DNA of 64,000 nt from Dermatemys mawii (Eukaryota; Chordata; Testudines; Dermatemydidae). Below the pieces are notes generated by a model. The model saw only the letters and a program-made list of their open reading frames with translations. It had not been told where the DNA came from and ran no database searches. Each line of letters begins with the position of its first letter. The stretch's first letter is position 1. The stretch covers positions 18,374,260 through 18,438,259 of the forward strand of contig ML677364.1 of NCBI GenBank assembly GCA_007922305.1, read 5' to 3'. This document shows positions 22,900-34,859 of this stretch, piece after piece. The translations under genes were made by a program, and so were the position numbers.

Positions 22900-25800
22900 A
22901 ATGGAGACATGAGGGCTTGAAGGACTATGAAACCTATCAGGGTTTCCATGTTGAAGATGGGTGATCACATACAATTAAGCTGCTTGCTGTTTTCAAGATA
23001 TATTTTTTCTGCATTGCTTTTGCTCTACATAAATATTTTGCTTTATAAAGACTGGCTGGTCATTGGCTATCCCTGTTATTACCCCTGAAAGACAAGAGGT
23101 TGGCAGGTGCTGAGCTAAACTCAAAATAAGTCCCCAGTCTGGAGGAAGAGGAACAAGAGTTGTCACCCTGTGAAAGGTGATGGCTAGAGACCTGAGACCT
23201 GTGTGATGTGCCCTCACTGAGACCATGAAGAGATCGGAGGTTCGGTTACCTCAGCCCTGTGACACAGCTACACAAATTACTTTGCTGTGTGACAATATAA
23301 TATACTTCAGGTCTAGAAAAAACTCCTTGTAAAACAGGTAAAAATGCCAGTAATTATTTCATTGTAAATAGAATTGGCTAAAAGATCTTCAAGCATATAT
23401 TCCTTAGGCTACATAATACAATAATTCATTAACACATGATAAGTAATCTGTTGAATGGACTGACATTTTTAATCACAACTAGAAGAAATGATTACTTATT
23501 TGTTAGACTTCCTGCATAAAATGAATACCTCTCTATGGCTCGAAAGAAGGGAATACTAACAGGTAAAATGTTTGTTGGGAGATCCATTGAGATAATTTCA
23601 GGTAACACCTACATCAAGAAAGAAAAGATTAAAATTTATCCCTCCAATTTTAGAATCAGAACTGCAAACCTATTCCAGTAGTCTTTCTACCTAGGTTTTC
23701 TCCTTAAGAGATGTTAATTTATTTTACAGGCGACTTTCAGTGATCCTTGATCTTTATATTAAAGTGTGGGGAAAAAAACTCTTTCCCTTCTTTCCCACTG
23801 TGAAAAGCAACTCCAAATCCTTCATGTTCTAGGAAGGACGGTATATTATTTTTCCATGGCAAACTCCTTATCAAGTCAGCAAGAGCCATCTGTTACTAAT
23901 AAATGTTGCAAGGACAGTGCGAATCATCTCCAGCTGAAAATTAAATATCCAAAGAAGACAGTCTTTCAGGAGGAGAGAAAACAAATGAAACCAAAACATT
24001 TCTTGTTAATGCAAAATTAAATTATTATTCTTAGTTGGCGTGAAAGTGATGAGAACAGGCTGTGAAGAAACAAGCAAGCAAGCAGCTGAAGAACTCTCAG
24101 TTTGATGTAGTAAGGGTGAATACATGGAGTCAAATCACAGTAGAAATGATACTCATTCTTCTATCATTTAAGTTTAAGTAACTGTGCTGGCCAGTAACAA
24201 ATCTTCTCCCACATGAAGACACAGATCCAACTCCCATTGATGTTGTCAGGTGGGATTTTCAAATGGACCTAAGGAGGTGTCACAGAGTGGCTGGTCCTTT
24301 AAGGGGAGCTGGGTCCTCTCAGGTGGCCTGCAGCATGTAACCCAGCATGGAGCAAGGATGTTGCTTTGATGGCCCGACTGATGGGCCGCTGAGTGTAACC
24401 AGTGTAGACAAGTTTGTAGAAGAATACAATTTACAGATGCTCCCTCATAAGAGCTAGTATAATGAACACAAGAATTTAGAGATGTGCCTGGAAGGCAGAG
24501 TGGGGAACACTCCATGGCTGTATGCAGCAGTTCACCAAAGAGACACTCATCAGCTTGTTTTATTAAGGATTTATTCCTATCCCATTCACTGGTTTGCTTT
24601 TAATGAACCCCAAGATCATTACAACAGTGTAGACAGCAGCTCTGGGGAGATCAGGGGAAAGGGTCTGATTGATGTGTTAAATTTCTATTCAACAGTCCTA
24701 TTTCTTCAAAACAAAACTGAGTCCCTGAAGAAAAGAGACTAAGAGTCTGTGCCTCCAGCGTGAGCTCTGGTGCGCGAGAAGTGAGTTCACTCACTGGCTT
24801 CCAGGGAGCTACTCAACTTCCAGCGGCAAAACACTCTTTGGCTTCACTGTTGGGACAATGGAGGTTTAGCCTTTGCCCTGATCCTCGGTTATGAAGGTGC
24901 TCTCTTTTTTAAAAAAATATAGTAAAAAATAGTTAACTGTCAAAGAAGGACTCATCTCTGAGTCCTAAGGATGGTGGAAGGTAAAAATACAGAAGAAAAT
25001 TCACCCCTGTACAGAAGGTGCATATATAGTGCATATAACCTATGCACTACTTTAGCCTCAAAAATAGTTTCTTATCCCTTTCTTTTGGAGCTGACTGTTA
25101 AGTGTTTGTGCTACTCAGAGGGGAACCAGAGCTCCTTGCTGAAAATCTGAAGTTAGTTCCAGAAAGGGAAGAAGCTACCAAGAGGCAAGTGAGTGGTCTT
25201 AGCCCAAAACAGATCATTTTCATACCCAGTTAAAAATCCCAAATGTGCTATTTGTGTATCTGTACTGGCATTGGTTAGGACTATTTGCTGGGGAGCTGGA
25301 TTCAAGAAGCAATGAGGGATGGGCATGCCATTTCCTCCTGCATCAGCTGATGATTGTGCCATGGAAGCCATTAGAATGACCTCTCTCTAATCAGAAGAGT
25401 AAATAACTGTGATTATATCTCTGATACTGTGGTGGGATAAGTGATGGTAGCAGTCGACTTTAAAAATAATGGAATGTAAAGGCTGAGTCACACCAAAATT
25501 AGTGTTTGTACAACTTTCTGTGTTTATTAGGTTCCTGGGTGGTGTGTTTTTTTCTTCAGTAAAAATGTGAGCAGGTGAACATTGATCTTGTGTTTTAAAT
25601 ACATCCTTCTCTACCAACAGGGTATCCATTTAAAGATTTTTTGAATGAGGAGTTAAAACAACTATTAAAACACAGAGAATAAATTTCCAATCTTGTTACT
25701 GTCAGGGCAATACTCCAAACTCTCCATCAAGTCAGGGTGCATATAATAATACTCTGGTTCTAATTTGGCTCACGTCACATGTTCTTCACATCCATTTGCG

Positions 25801-26430
25801 TCCATGCAAACTGCTACCAGTTAATAACTGCTTTCAGGGAGATTTCTTTGCTTTCGTTTGGGAAGCAGAGTAGCTCATGGAACCTAAGAGATAACTTAAC
25901 AGAAGCTAGCATCACCAGAATTGTTCATTTTATTTCCTTGAGCATACAGTATGGAAAGTACTTTTAAACAGACACTTTTATTCTCAGAAATAAATACTGT
26001 AAATGATAATGATACAATAAAGTGAAATGATGACTGTAGACTTGCAAGGGAAAAGTGTGTGTAATTATAACAACAAGTAAGTTACAGGCCAATTTTAGGA
26101 GCACAGAACAAATGACTTAGAGGGGTTTTTTTTAGCATTGTTTACATCCAGTCTAGTCAAAACATCCAATTTCCCAGGGAGATTTTGCAAGGCCTGGAAT
26201 TCAATTTTTAATCATTCAGTTTCTCCACATTACTTCTTATGTTTGGGTCTATCTTGAACTTTATGGTCAAATGATTGACTAGCATAACTTATGGAGGAAA
26301 AAGCACTAAAGAACATAATCAAGAAACAACTGCTGTCTTCAGAAACTGGTTTTTCATTCAGCTGTTAACTACCAGTCAAAGGTCTCCCAGAGAACCCCTT
26401 CTTTTAGTTTTTGTGAAATACCACATAATA
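22900..26430. other. unassigned intergenic DNA
   Basis: Apart from the repeat copy at 23803-23960 I see no gene or clear element. A short GATTTTCAAATGGACCTAAG block at about 24252 resembles a common reptile MITE arm. Confidence 0.4.
23803..23960. repeat. dispersed repeat copy 2
   Basis: It matches 19180-19345 in direct orientation: AAAAGCAACTCCAAATCCTT, ATGTTCTAGGAAGGA, TATCAAGTCAGCA-type and CAGCTGAAAA blocks. Identity is moderate with small gaps. The family is unknown. The frame 23766-24020 spans it but shows no domain. Confidence 0.7.
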
Positions 26431-26572
26431 CTTGTAGCAGGGTGCTGGTGCAAAAGCACCTAATTAGCCCCTGCCCAGTCAGTTCCAATCAGGGGAAACA
26501 GATTGGGGCTGACGGAAAGGACTGATACTGGCCTGAGGATTGGCAACACCTGCTGGCCTGACAAGCCAAGGG

Positions 26573-26580
26573 CTATAAAG
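26573..26580 (+). promoter_or_regulatory. solo LTR TATA box
   Basis: CTATAAAG in the LTR, about 160 bp before its AATAAA. Confidence 0.65.
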
Positions 26581-26740
26581 ACTGGGAGGGAAGCAGCAGG
26601 CAGGGAGGCTGCTAGGGAGAAGTCTGTCAGCCAGGGAGGGAACTGGGGGTCTCCTAGCAGAAGGCTGGCTCTGCCTGGAAAGGAGGAGCATAGTCCTGTA
26701 AAACTTGTACATAGATGGACACTGGTGCTGAGATGAAGTT

Positions 26741-26746
26741 AATAAA
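26741..26746 (+). terminator. solo LTR polyadenylation signal
   Basis: AATAAA followed by GACACAGGTGTTG, within the LTR and about 95 bp from its end. Confidence 0.65.
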
Positions 26747-27792
26747 GACACAGGTGTTGCACAACCCTGAAGCCTCTCTGAGTCTAATTGGGGCAGGCAA
26801 GTGGACCCCAGGAAGAGGGGTGGGTTGTGGACCCTGTTACAATATTTTATACCAATATCTGCAGAAAGTTATTGAAAAATATTTATGTTAGTGCTCCCCA
26901 TTCAACACAATATCTGTTTCCAGTAACAGAGAGCTGATATTTGCTTCTTACTGTCTATTAGCCAAAGAATTCATGATTCTCATGTGGATTTATACTTGAA
27001 ATTGGCAAGAAAAATGAGTAAAATTCAGATGTATTCATTTTAAATCTTGCAAAAATGTGTTTCTTCACGATTGTCCATAGATGCATATGCAGCATTTAAA
27101 GAATATATTACTGTATTCCTTGTCATCATTTTCATGACTTTCGGGATACGTTACAAGTGTAGTTCTCGCCCCACACCTGCCTCAATCATCTGAAAGTGGG
27201 AGACTTACAAGTGTAATTAATTGTAAAGGTGTTGAACTATTTGAGCAGGAAGAGGATTTGAGTTTTTAAGTTGCTTTCTGGGTTATCTTAAATTGTGTTT
27301 CTGTGGATGTATTTTTAATTTATGCCAACGGGGCCTAGAACATATGGATAGGCACTCTTTAATATTTATATAAATCAGAACAACAACAGTGGCTACATTC
27401 AGTGTAAGAAGACAGATTCCTTGAAATAATCTAAATTACAAAGTCCCCATAAGCAAAAACTAGAACAAAAAGATGGGTTTTAAAGCATGTTGTAAACCAA
27501 AGGCTGTGTCAAACAACTGAGAGAAGCAAGCTTAAAAATAAAGGCTCCTGCAAGGAGAGTGTCCAGACTTTGAAGGTTAGGGACTGTTAGTAGGGATGCT
27601 GCTCTGATCTGTGATTAAATTATAATTCAAGAGATCATCTCTCAGGTACATAAACAGGACCAAAACCACGTAGGGCTTTAAACATCAATATTACCATTAA
27701 CACTAGGAATAGCCAGAAGTTGCAGTATTTGTGTAATCTATTCTTGGTATCTACAACCGCCAATCAGGAAGTATTTTCCTGTGGATACACAG

Positions 27793-27885
27793 GACAAGAT
27801 TCTCAAAGGTATTTAGGCTCCTAACTTCCTGTGGTGTAAATTAAAATGGTTGGAAATTAGGAACTGAAATACCGAAGGAATAGCT
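27793..27885. mobile_element. small MITE with inverted ends
   Basis: GGTATTTAGGCTCCTAACTT on the left pairs with AATTAGGAACTGAAATACC on the right with a few mismatches. The left arm is a motif common in reptile MITEs. Confidence 0.55.
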
Positions 27886-27892
27886 TTGCTTG

Positions 27893-27990
27893 TAAGGTCT
27901 CCAGAGCAAAGACTTTTTGTTCTCTGTTTGTATAGGCCTAGTACAATGGGACCTTGGTCCCTGACTGGTCCCCCAAGACACTAATATAAC
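27893..27990. mobile_element. L2/MIR-type tail fragment
   Basis: TTGTAAGGTCTCCAGAGCAA, then CCTAGTACAATGGGACC and TTGGTCCCTGACTGG, follow the order of the widespread amniote TTGTAAGCTC..GCAGGGAC..CCTAGCACAATGGGGCCC repeat. The same family appears at 46425-46545 and 59020-59130. The exact family is uncertain. Confidence 0.55.
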
Positions 27991-29106
27991 ACAAATAATG
28001 AATGACTACAACAGTCTAACCAAACACAATTGAAAAAGGTGTTTTTGTCACAGAAGGCACCAAAGTTTGCAACTGTGAATGCAATATGTCTCTCCCATCC
28101 ACCTAATCTTCCAGATTCCCAGCACCTGACAAAGTTACACAACCATCTTTGTAATCGGGCAGGAAAGGGGTGAATGAAGAGATGCAGCTCTCATAGCTGA
28201 GTAAAGCATCTCTCCAGGGCAGAGTGGAAGAGCCATAATCCATTAAAACATATTCCATAAGCAGGACAAGAACAAAAGCTGGAAAGTATTATTCTCCCTT
28301 TATAGGCTCAATTGACTCTCTAGCTCTAAATCATCCCTCCCACTATATTTCTCCCATATTAACCAAGCAGACCTCTCTCCTCTGCTAGAGAAAGAGATGA
28401 TTTCACATATTGTCAAATATCCCTAAGGGTATTTCCCACCTTATGCAGAAAACTAAATCAGAACTTCACCATTTAGGAGACCTGTTCATAACTAATCTCT
28501 TGTAATTACTGTATTTCATCAATGCTTCATTAAGATGTGCCACCGCTTTCTACAGTCCCTATAACATATTCCAAAAATGAGATTGTTCATGTAGTTCGAG
28601 TCACCTTGCTAATTATTAGGAACATAATAGCAATAGAACAACAAAGCAATAGCAAAACAGTGACCGGTTCCAATCAGCAAAAATAGCAGCAAGTCAGCAA
28701 AAGGACACAAACCAAAATACTCTCAACAGCTCAGCTCCCACAAACCCTCCTCTCTCCAGCATATCACATGCTTTAACCACCCTCTGGTACCTTGCAGATA
28801 GATAGACTTTACAACATCCTCTTAAGGTCAACAGATCTAGGCTACTTCATACAAAGGCAGAGGAGTGCATTCCAAAATCATGGATAATGACCTGCTGGCT
28901 ACCTTCCCACTCTCCTATAAACCAAAGAGGCTCCAGCTTGAACATCTCTGAGGATTTTCTGCAAGTATAAGGTAATTAGGCTGTTTTCTCACTTCTTGTC
29001 TAATGCTCTCCAGGCAACTGGGGGTGGAAGCAACTCAACTCTCATGTTATTCAGCAATAATTCCACAAACCAGTAAAGGAGGGACACTGACAAAACTGGA
29101 AAGGTT

Positions 29107-29913
29107 TCAGAGCAGTAGCCGTGTTAGTCTGTACCCACAAAAAGAATGAGTACTTGTGGCACCTTAAAGACTGGTAAATGTATTTGGGCATAAGCTTTTG
29201 TGGGCTATAACTCACTTCATCAGATGCGTAGAGTGGAAATACAGTAGGGATAGATAGATAGATAGATAGATAGATAACATGAAAAGGTGGAACTTGCCAT
29301 ACCAACTTTAAGTAGCTAATCAATTAAGGTGAGTTACTTTTGTAGTGATAATCAGGATGGCCCATTTCAAACAGTTGACAAGAAGATGTGAGTAACAGTA
29401 GGGGGATCCTTAACATGGGGCCACTGGACTGTCTCTATGCAAAAGAATAAATGGACACAAATCTGACATCAGGAATCATAATATTTGAAAACCAGTAGGA
29501 GAACACTAATTTTTCTGGTCACTCAGTAACAGACTTAAAAGTGGCAATTCTTCAACGAAAAAATTCAAAAACAGACTCCAATGTAAAACTGCTGAACTGG
29601 AATTAATTTGCAAACTGGATACCATTAATTTAGGTTTGAAGAAAGACTGGGAGTGGCTGGGTCATTACACAAACTGCGGTCTATTGCCTAATTTTTGGTA
29701 TCCCCCTACTGTTATTCACACCTTCTAAACTGATTAGCCATTTAAAGTTGCTATAGCAAGCACCACCTTTTCATGTTCCCTGTGTGTGTGTATATATATC
29801 TTCCTACTGTTTGTTCCACTCCATTCATCTGGTAAAGTGGGCTCTAGCCCATGATAACTTATGCCTAAATAAATTTTTTAGTCTCTAAAGTGCCACAAGG
29901 ACTCCTCATTCTT
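29107..29913. mobile_element. Penelope-like element, compact inverted copy with 15-bp TSD
   Basis: Two oppositely oriented parts of one element lie tail-out. The left arm (29107-about 29410, minus) starts TCAGAGCAGTAGCCGTG and is the 3' untranslated tail. The right arm (about 29415-29913, plus) encodes the end of the GIY-YIG endonuclease region, SLCKRINGHKSDI, then NRLKSGNSS and ELELICKLDT. It then runs through the tail to GTGCCACAAGGACTCC. The whole is flanked by AAAACTGGAAAGGTT at 29092-29106 and 29914-29928. Penelope-like elements copy RNA with a reverse transcriptase fused to a GIY-YIG nuclease. This copy lacks the reverse transcriptase. Confidence 0.88.
29250..29276. repeat. (GATA)n microsatellite
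   Basis: About six and a half GATA units within the Penelope left arm. Confidence 0.95.
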
Positions 29914-29929
29914 AAAACTGGAAAGGTTC

Positions 29930-30630
29930 TTTATACTATTTCATCCCCTTTGGTAAGTAGAATGGCAACTCTGAAACAAGATCTTGGTTGTCATCATCCT
30001 CATCTGGGCAAGAAAAGTAGAAGCAATTAGATTTTCCATCAGGATTCCAAAGAACTAGAGAAAAATTCAAATAGTAGGTGAAAAAAGCATCAATAGTATC
30101 ACTAACCTCAGGCAACACAAACAATCCAAGTAATACTATATATATATATGCAATTTGTTGACTGCCATGTGTTATGCATATCTGAGCTGAAATTTTGAAA
30201 GATTCATTCATGTCTAAATAAAGCTAATAAGTTGGCAGAATGGGACAATAGACTCAAAATATCTAATGACATGGAAAGCAGCTTAATCACAACATTATTT
30301 TGGGTTGTAGTTTGTGTATTTTGTCATCTATGGAACAAATCAACGCAATGGTTTATTTTATTTAGAACTAAACACAGCAGTTTTCATCTTCAAACTGTTT
30401 TGCAAAATAACTTTGTATTCTATTTAAATGTCTGATCCATTTTTATTTACAAAATCCTTTTCAACAATCAGTCTTTGTCAAGCTTAACTGGTTTGAGCCT
30501 TCTAAGTTTTTGTTTTTGTTTTGTTTTGTTTTTTTAGTGAAACTGCTGTGGTCAATAACAAACAAAACACCACACTGATGTGAAACTATTTGCTTAACAA
30601 TAGGAAATATGAGTTGACTTGGTCATTTAG
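29930..30630. other. unassigned AT-rich DNA
   Basis: A short TA run lies near 30137-30150. No gene seen. Confidence 0.4.
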
Positions 30631-30631
30631 G

Positions 30632-30916
30632 CCATGTCTACATTACCACTTGTGTTGACAAAACTTATGTCGCTCAGGGATATGAAAATACACCCTCTGA
30701 GCAACATTAATTTTGCCAGCATAAGTGGTGAAGTGCACAGCGCTATGTCGGTGAGAGAGCTTCTCCCGCCAATGTAACTATCACCGCTTGTGGAGGATGG
30801 TTTAATTATGTTGATGGGAGAACTCTCTCCCATCTGCATAGAATAGTTACATGAGAGATCTTATAGCGATGCAGCTGCTTCGGTACAGCTATGCCACTTT
30901 ATGATCTCTGGTGTAG
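30632..30916. mobile_element. hAT-type MITE
   Basis: It begins GGCCATGTCTACATTACC and ends CTGGTGTAGACAG. The interior shows the paired blocks TATGTCGGTGAGAGAGCTTC and GATGGGAGAACTCTCTCCC, and GAGAGATCTTATAGCGATGC. This is a family I recognise as frequent in turtle genomes. The short minus frame 30839-30627 is internal and spurious. Confidence 0.7.
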
Positions 30917-30919
30917 ACA

Positions 30920-33250
30920 GTCTGTTGACTTCAATGGAGATCCAAGTGAGGGTAGCTCTGCCCCTTCAGGGCAGTTTGCAGGATTGGAGCCTAAGCTTCC
31001 AATTCTACTTTTTCAATTGGCTGTGGATTTAACCCATGAGGAAGGCATGAAGATCTTGAAGTTAAGGTTCTGCACAGGGACGCAAGAGATCTGGTTCAAT
31101 TCCTTTTTAAATATTGTGGAATTTCATCCACCTCCAGGACAGAAATTTAAGAAAGAAGCAGTTAAAAACGTTGAACAAAACTCAAAGTTGTTTAAAAAAA
31201 TAAAGTAAAAAGGAGAAAAAAAATCAGTTGGATCATTCTTCATATTTCCTTCTTAGTAGGCGTAAATTTAAAACAGAAAAATGAGTCTGCAGCTTTCATG
31301 CTACTATGTTATAAAGCCTCCAGAATGCAATTATTTTTCTTCAAATGGCATTATGCCCCTTTTATAAGTTGTGTTTAGAAACAGATGATCTCTTCCACTA
31401 TAGAACCAGTGTGTGGGTTTATTTTTACTTAGCGCTCACATTGGAACTCTGTGTCGAGAACTGACAGACTGGACCTTTCATTGCACAACAGACTAGCCTT
31501 TTGAATCGCAATGTTAACTTCATGGTATCAGTAGTCTCAAATTTTCTGTACACCAGACAGCCTGAAATAGGACAAATCTCTCTGTAAAATGAAAAGTACA
31601 CCCGCAGCAGGGACATAGTACTTTTTTATCAATCTTTCCGGAATACAGACAATTCCACACATCAGTGATACAATGGTGTTAACATCAGAGGACTGAACAT
31701 TGCTTTCAGAGTGTTAAAGCAGAAAAGGATTGCTACATGCCGCATTCAAAATGCTGGTCTGAGCGTGCAACGTTTTACTTTTTTTGTACACTCATGATAA
31801 TGTTTACAGCAAAAGGTAAAGATGAAAATCTTTTCCACGCTAACTTAGTTTGTAACGTGACCTACATTACCTTGAGTGAAGGTATTGTTTATTGTTGTTA
31901 GGAGACCAAGAGGCTGTGCTCTAAGGTATAAATGCTTTAGCACATGCATCTTTCAGTAAAGCTTGGAGTGGTCAAATACATTCTGGTTTAACTGCTTCTC
32001 ACTCTCATGTGTATGGTGTATTTCCCAGATGGATTGTGCAATCATATTAAGGGATACATTTAAAAGAAAATTTCCTTAACATAGACATCATACAGTTTCC
32101 ATCTCTCAGCTCACATAAATACTATATGTAATGAAGAATGCTAAGGTTTCCTGGCTAAAGAAATATAGCACAGAGAATGTGAAACATAAGATTGCATAAG
32201 AAACTTAACTCTGTCCTTGCACATAAACATTATGACATAAGCTTTAACAACAGGCTGACATATTTCTGAAACAATCAAATCATACTTTTTATCTCATCTT
32301 AGTTATGCATATGTAACATTTTAAATATGTTTTTCATTCATTTATACTTACCCTAATTTCAAGCCATAATGATCCATATCTTTATTGTTAGACTTTTTAA
32401 ATAACAAGCGCTATTCACTCTGAGAGATGTACTTGAATAAATCTGTAGTTATCCATGTACTACACATTTGCTTTTCAAAAAGCAGCACAAACTTTCTTAG
32501 ATGCCATTCACGAACTGAGGCTATTATATTTGTGCTTTGTCCAAAGCCCATTGAAGGAGACCTGCATGGAATACCATTTTGCAAAGGACTGTGAGATTTC
32601 AATATTTGTCATTGTTCCAGTTAGGAGTAAAAGCTGCACATTTCAAAATTCTGTCCCAAAGACCCGTCCAAAAAAAAAAATTGTTTGATTTCACCGATTT
32701 TAAAAGAATTATATTATATACTTTAATAAAAAAAATTGAAAATCTAAACAAAAACTCATTTAAAAATGAGAAACCGAAACATTTAGTTCTCACAATGTTT
32801 ACCTTTTTTCCATTTTTCCATATCTAAAATGTCTCTGAAATCAACATGATTTTGTGAAGATTTCAGTGTTTCTAAATCTGTATTTTCAGACAGAAAGTGG
32901 CTCTGTCAAAGTTTTTCCAACAGATCTGCACTGAAGACAATGAAAATGCTCTTGTTTACTGCAATGGACTTTGGATCAGTACCTAATGGACAGAGCTCAA
33001 CTGTGCAGAGCCATTTCTACCCTAGGGACAGAAACCTCCTGGACCTCCTGTGTATGCCAATGTGGCACCCCTGCTGCCAAAGCTGTTGGTGGGTTGCTGT
33101 TTACAACAACTGATGCTTCAGAGGAGTAGCAATGGATAATCCCAGCACCCTTCTGAGTGCATGGATTCCAATTCTGCTCCGATCTTCAGCAGCTACACAA
33201 GAGATAGAGAATTAAAAGCTCCTTAAAAGCTCCGCCACATGCCTTCACTG
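30920..33250. other. unassigned intergenic DNA
   Basis: No gene seen. The frame 30891-31208 has no domain. An AT-rich dispersed repeat at 32680-32935 is listed separately. Confidence 0.45.
32680..32935 (+). repeat. AT-rich dispersed repeat, copy 1
   Basis: It shares ATCAACATGATTTTGTGAA and ATTTCAGTGTTT with the copy at 38400-38610 (ATCAATACAATTTTGTGAA, ATTCAGTGTTG). Both have AAAATTTC/AAAATG-rich wording. A similar stretch occurs at 62080-62240. The family is unknown; it is possibly an old DNA transposon. Confidence 0.5.
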
Positions 33251-33252
33251 TA

Positions 33253-33433
33253 CATATATGCCAGTGTTTGGCAACCTGTGCTGCTTCCTGCAGCTCCCCT
33301 TGGCTGGGAACAGTGCTGGTGGCCACTGTGGGTGGCCGTGCAAATGTAAACAAACTATCTTGCAGCCTGCCAGCAGGTTACCCTGATGGACTGTGTGCAG
33401 CCTGCAGGCCGCAGGTTGCCCACCACTCTTGTA
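33253..33433 (+). mobile_element. hAT MITE (GGCAACCTG family)
   Basis: The left end CAGTGTTTGGCAACCTG and right end GCAGGTTGCCCACCACTC are inverted repeats with mismatches. It is GC-rich with CTTCCTGCAGCTCCCCTTGG, a block shared in reverse with the element at 53700-53866. Both strands carry spurious short frames. Confidence 0.7.
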
Positions 33434-33439
33434 GAAAAA

Positions 33440-34226
33440 TGCTCCCATAATTAGATCACTTAATGAATAGTCACTGATAATGTAGCTGAAACTACATTGA
33501 AATGTATATGCTCAAATGTGCAGAATTTGGAAGGGACCTACATTCAGCTTTGAGTGTTTAATCACATAAGCCTAACATTCTCTAACTACACTTTTTAGGA
33601 TGGATTTTATTTAAAGGAAAAGTTGGAAGAAAATTTTTTAAAAGTAGTTTCATTTTTTAGTTCTCTGATACAATGATGTCCTGCAAAAAATTGACCAGGA
33701 GATGTAAATGCTACCATCTGGATATATTTCAATAGACATCCTAACACTTCCATGTCTCTAGTCCATAGAAATCCATAAGAGGGAACCCCTGGGTTATACA
33801 TGTTAAAAGATCTGCAGAAAACAGTGTACAAAATATTCTCTGCAATTTAATATTATAGTGTTTTAAACACCATAAGTAAATGTTGTCCATGGATAGTGAT
33901 TTTTTTCTCTAAGACACTATCTCTTTTCTCCACTGCACAGTCCTCACTGCTAAAAAATAGGGATAATATTCTGTTAAAACTACATACAAGAACATAGCCA
34001 GTAGAACTGGTAAAAAGTTGGATTTTTTGTTTTGCAAGATATCTCTAACATATATTTTTCTCCTTATTAGAATGTGGTTTTTTTTCAGAATTACACATGA
34101 AACAACCTCGTGTTATCCTGGAATTATTTTTCAAGGATGTTGAAAACACCTTCTACTCTAGTTCTTATCTCCTTCTCTTATGGAAAATGTCAGTGTGTCA
34201 AACTGTTTCATTCCAACACAAACAAG
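33440..34226. other. unassigned AT-rich DNA
   Basis: Nothing recognised before the retroviral LTR. Confidence 0.4.
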
Positions 34227-34839
34227 TGTGGGGGTAAAATATATAATTGTAACCTAGTTCCATGCTTACTTGAATGCAGGCCTTAAGGGCCTGAACCAAA
34301 GTACACTTTGGTTCTTCGCTTCTCTTATTTCCCCCCCACCCCCGGCTTTTTGCCCTGCTTGCATAGCAAATTGAGTGAGGCAAAGGCCAGATGCACATAT
34401 CTACTAATTAAGGGAATGTTAAACAATTCTTTAGAAGTGATAAACAAAAGGCACCCTTCTGTCTCCTGTCTAACTAGATAAGATGTTATTTTGCTAGGTC
34501 CCATCTTCCTGCTAGAGAAAGATATGGGACACACTAACAAGGTCATATAATGGGGAGTTTCTAGGGCACGTGAATAGGGCATAAAAGATGGTACGCGCAT
34601 GGACAGCTTGAATTGTAAAATGATTGGTTATAGATAAAGATTGCTAGCCCCTCATAGGTTAAGGCCCCTCATTGTATTACAATTCTGTGTATTCTGTTTT
34701 CTGATAAAAGGTCATCATAATGCTTCTATAGCTTTGTAGCTCCTTGTGAACTACCCATGCATTGCATGTTTCGAATAAAGTGTGTTTTCAGATACAATTG
34801 ACCACCAGCCTCATTCTTTGGAGGGAAGTCACCCCCACA
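34227..34839 (+). mobile_element. endogenous retrovirus 5' LTR
   Basis: The LTR begins TGTGGGGGT and ends ACCCCCACA, a perfect 9-bp terminal inverted repeat. It is 613 bp. Possible TATA boxes are at about 34579 (CATAAAAG) and 34704 (GATAAAAG). The polyadenylation signal is the AATAAAG at 34775. The 5' flank CAAG (34223-34226) recurs just after the 3' LTR stub (38190-38193) as a 4-bp target duplication. A primer-binding site follows after two bases. These are standard gamma/epsilon-like (class I) features. The short minus frames within are spurious. Confidence 0.9.
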
Positions 34840-34841
34840 AT

Positions 34842-34859
34842 TGGCGTCATGAACAGGAT
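34842..34859 (+). promoter_or_regulatory. retroviral primer-binding site
   Basis: TGGCGTCATGAACAGGAT lies two bases after the LTR end and starts with TGG, complementary to a tRNA CCA end. I cannot name the tRNA with confidence. Confidence 0.75.

Larger units (their letters stand above)
26433..26841 (+). mobile_element. solo LTR, 409 bp
   Basis: The ends TGTAGCAGGGT and ACCCTGTTACA form an 11-bp inverted repeat with one mismatch. The flanks ATACT (26428-26432) and ATATT (26842-26846) are a plausible 5-bp target duplication. A TATA box (CTATAAAG, 26573-26580) and an AATAAA signal (26741-26746) lie in the order of a plus-strand promoter and terminator. No PBS or coding sequence follows, so it is a solo LTR left by recombination. 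The family (ERV or Ty3/gypsy) is undecided. The frames at 26479-26751 minus and 26503-26736 plus are inside it and spurious. Confidence 0.85.
26847..29091. other. unassigned intergenic DNA
   Basis: No gene seen. Two small repeat fragments are listed separately (27793-27885 and 27893-27990). Confidence 0.45.

Noticed and set aside
23766..24020. 84-codon plus frame
   Set aside because: It spans a dispersed repeat copy that is not open in the other copy; no domain.
29250..29276. Functional GATA-factor binding cluster
   Set aside because: It is a simple GATA microsatellite; no nearby gene supports a regulatory role.
31060..31110. tRNA-like or SINE promoter from a GGTTCAATTCC B-box match
   Set aside because: Only a B-box-like string. 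I could not find an A-box or a tRNA fold near it.
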